In this document: positions 63,962 to 64,000 of the stretch, one piece after another | Numbering within the stretch: the stretch's first letter is position 1 | Layout of the letters: every line of letters begins with the position of its first letter | From: Lentisphaeria bacterium | GTDB lineage: Bacteria; Verrucomicrobiota; Lentisphaeria; Victivallales; Victivallaceae | DNA length: 64,000 bases | Reading direction: 5' to 3' | NCBI GenBank assembly: GCA_017504435.1 | Contig: JAFVRD010000053.1 | Span: 62,001-126,000, forward strand | The notes under the pieces: generated by a model | Database searches by the model: none | Seen by the model: the letters and a program-made list of their open reading frames with translations, nothing else | Told to the model about the DNA's origin: nothing | Translations under genes and position numbers: made by a program

Positions 63962-63990
63962 AATTTACAACTTCAGGGGCGATAAATCAA
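63962..63990 (-). promoter_or_regulatory. Promoter for the GT39-LolCDE-MATE cluster
   Basis: Minus-strand -35 TTGATT (63990-63985), 17-nt spacer, -10 TAAATT (63967-63962); the same two boxes as at 7573-7601. GAGG precedes the ATG at 63917. Confidence 0.4.
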
Positions 63991-64000
63991 GCAGGTTCAG

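Noticed and set aside
1-64000. tRNA, rRNA, CRISPR, insertion sequences and prophage genes
   Set aside because: I read the intergenic gaps on both strands and saw no cloverleaf T-loop signature, no regularly spaced repeats with unique spacers, and no transposase, integrase or phage structural gene.
1-64000. Very frequent CCGG tetramer as a possible restriction or uptake signal
   Set aside because: The abundance follows from codon pairs such as CCG-GAA, TCC-GGA and ATC-CGG and shows no positional pattern that I can see.

Overview
The window is about 64 kb of densely packed bacterial chromosome with roughly 50 genes on both strands. It has no tRNA, rRNA, CRISPR array, insertion sequence or phage module that I can see. 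The gene set is Gram-negative: an LptF/G-type permease, a LolCDE-type lipoprotein release system, two lipobox proteins, signal peptidase I and an FMN-riboswitch-controlled ribBA. A divergent FtsA/FtsZ pair, a eukaryotic-type Ser/Thr kinase, DUF4434 and DUF5696-like glycan enzymes and a BNR-repeat sialidase-like protein point to the PVC group, most likely Lentisphaerota (Victivallales-like, perhaps gut-associated). The taxonomic call is inference; no rRNA is present to settle it.

Layout. 1-7.5 kb: homoserine dehydrogenase (cut by the left edge), a 20-residue-repeat secreted protein with a GNAT acetyltransferase, a divergent RecD2-type helicase, and a two-gene putative glycosidase operon. 7.6-15.7 kb: LD-carboxypeptidase and RibBA under an FMN riboswitch, a PHP phosphoesterase, a metallophosphoesterase, an SDR, a nitroreductase and an ABC exporter. 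15.8-26.2 kb: cysS, a sugar-phosphate mutarotase, a thioredoxin-like protein, lipoprotein A, dapA, an MFS transporter coupled to a methionine synthase/MTHFR fusion, then an N-acylglucosamine 2-epimerase and a BNR sialidase-like protein. 26.4-34.5 kb: an lptG-like gene, a peptide-type solute-binding protein and ung on the minus strand, divergent from dapB, a ROK regulator, pdxB and an MFS transporter.

34.5-42.7 kb is a protein quality-control block: clpC with a two-zinc-ribbon protein behind it, lipoprotein B (a paralogue of A), then tig-clpP-clpX followed by a membrane-anchored kinase with WNK-like lysine placement. 42.7-49 kb: dxr, a small secreted protein, ftsA, a divergent ftsZ, a PQ-loop-like protein, a Pro/Val/His-rich repeat protein and an enlarged signal peptidase I. 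49-57.7 kb: YihY/BrkB, an acetyl-xylan-esterase-like enzyme, MetY, a 5'-nucleotidase-like enzyme, a GT39-like membrane protein, mnmA and nudC. 57.7-64 kb (minus strand): two GT39-like membrane proteins, a LolC/E permease, LolD and a MATE transporter.

Together the genes cover lysine/threonine/methionine precursor supply (hom, dapA, dapB, metY, homocysteine methyltransferase/MTHFR), vitamins (ribBA, pdxB), host or dietary glycan use, proteolysis, division and envelope biogenesis. Operons are tight, with many ATGA/GTGA stop-start overlaps.

The two most notable observations are an FtsZ that keeps its FtsA-binding tail and one T7-loop aspartate but has lost the standard GTP-binding signature, and a bacterial kinase whose catalytic lysine appears to have moved to the glycine-rich loop as in animal WNK kinases. 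Promoters are unusually uniform: TTG-type -35 box, 17-nt spacer and a -10 box closer to TATATT than TATAAT.
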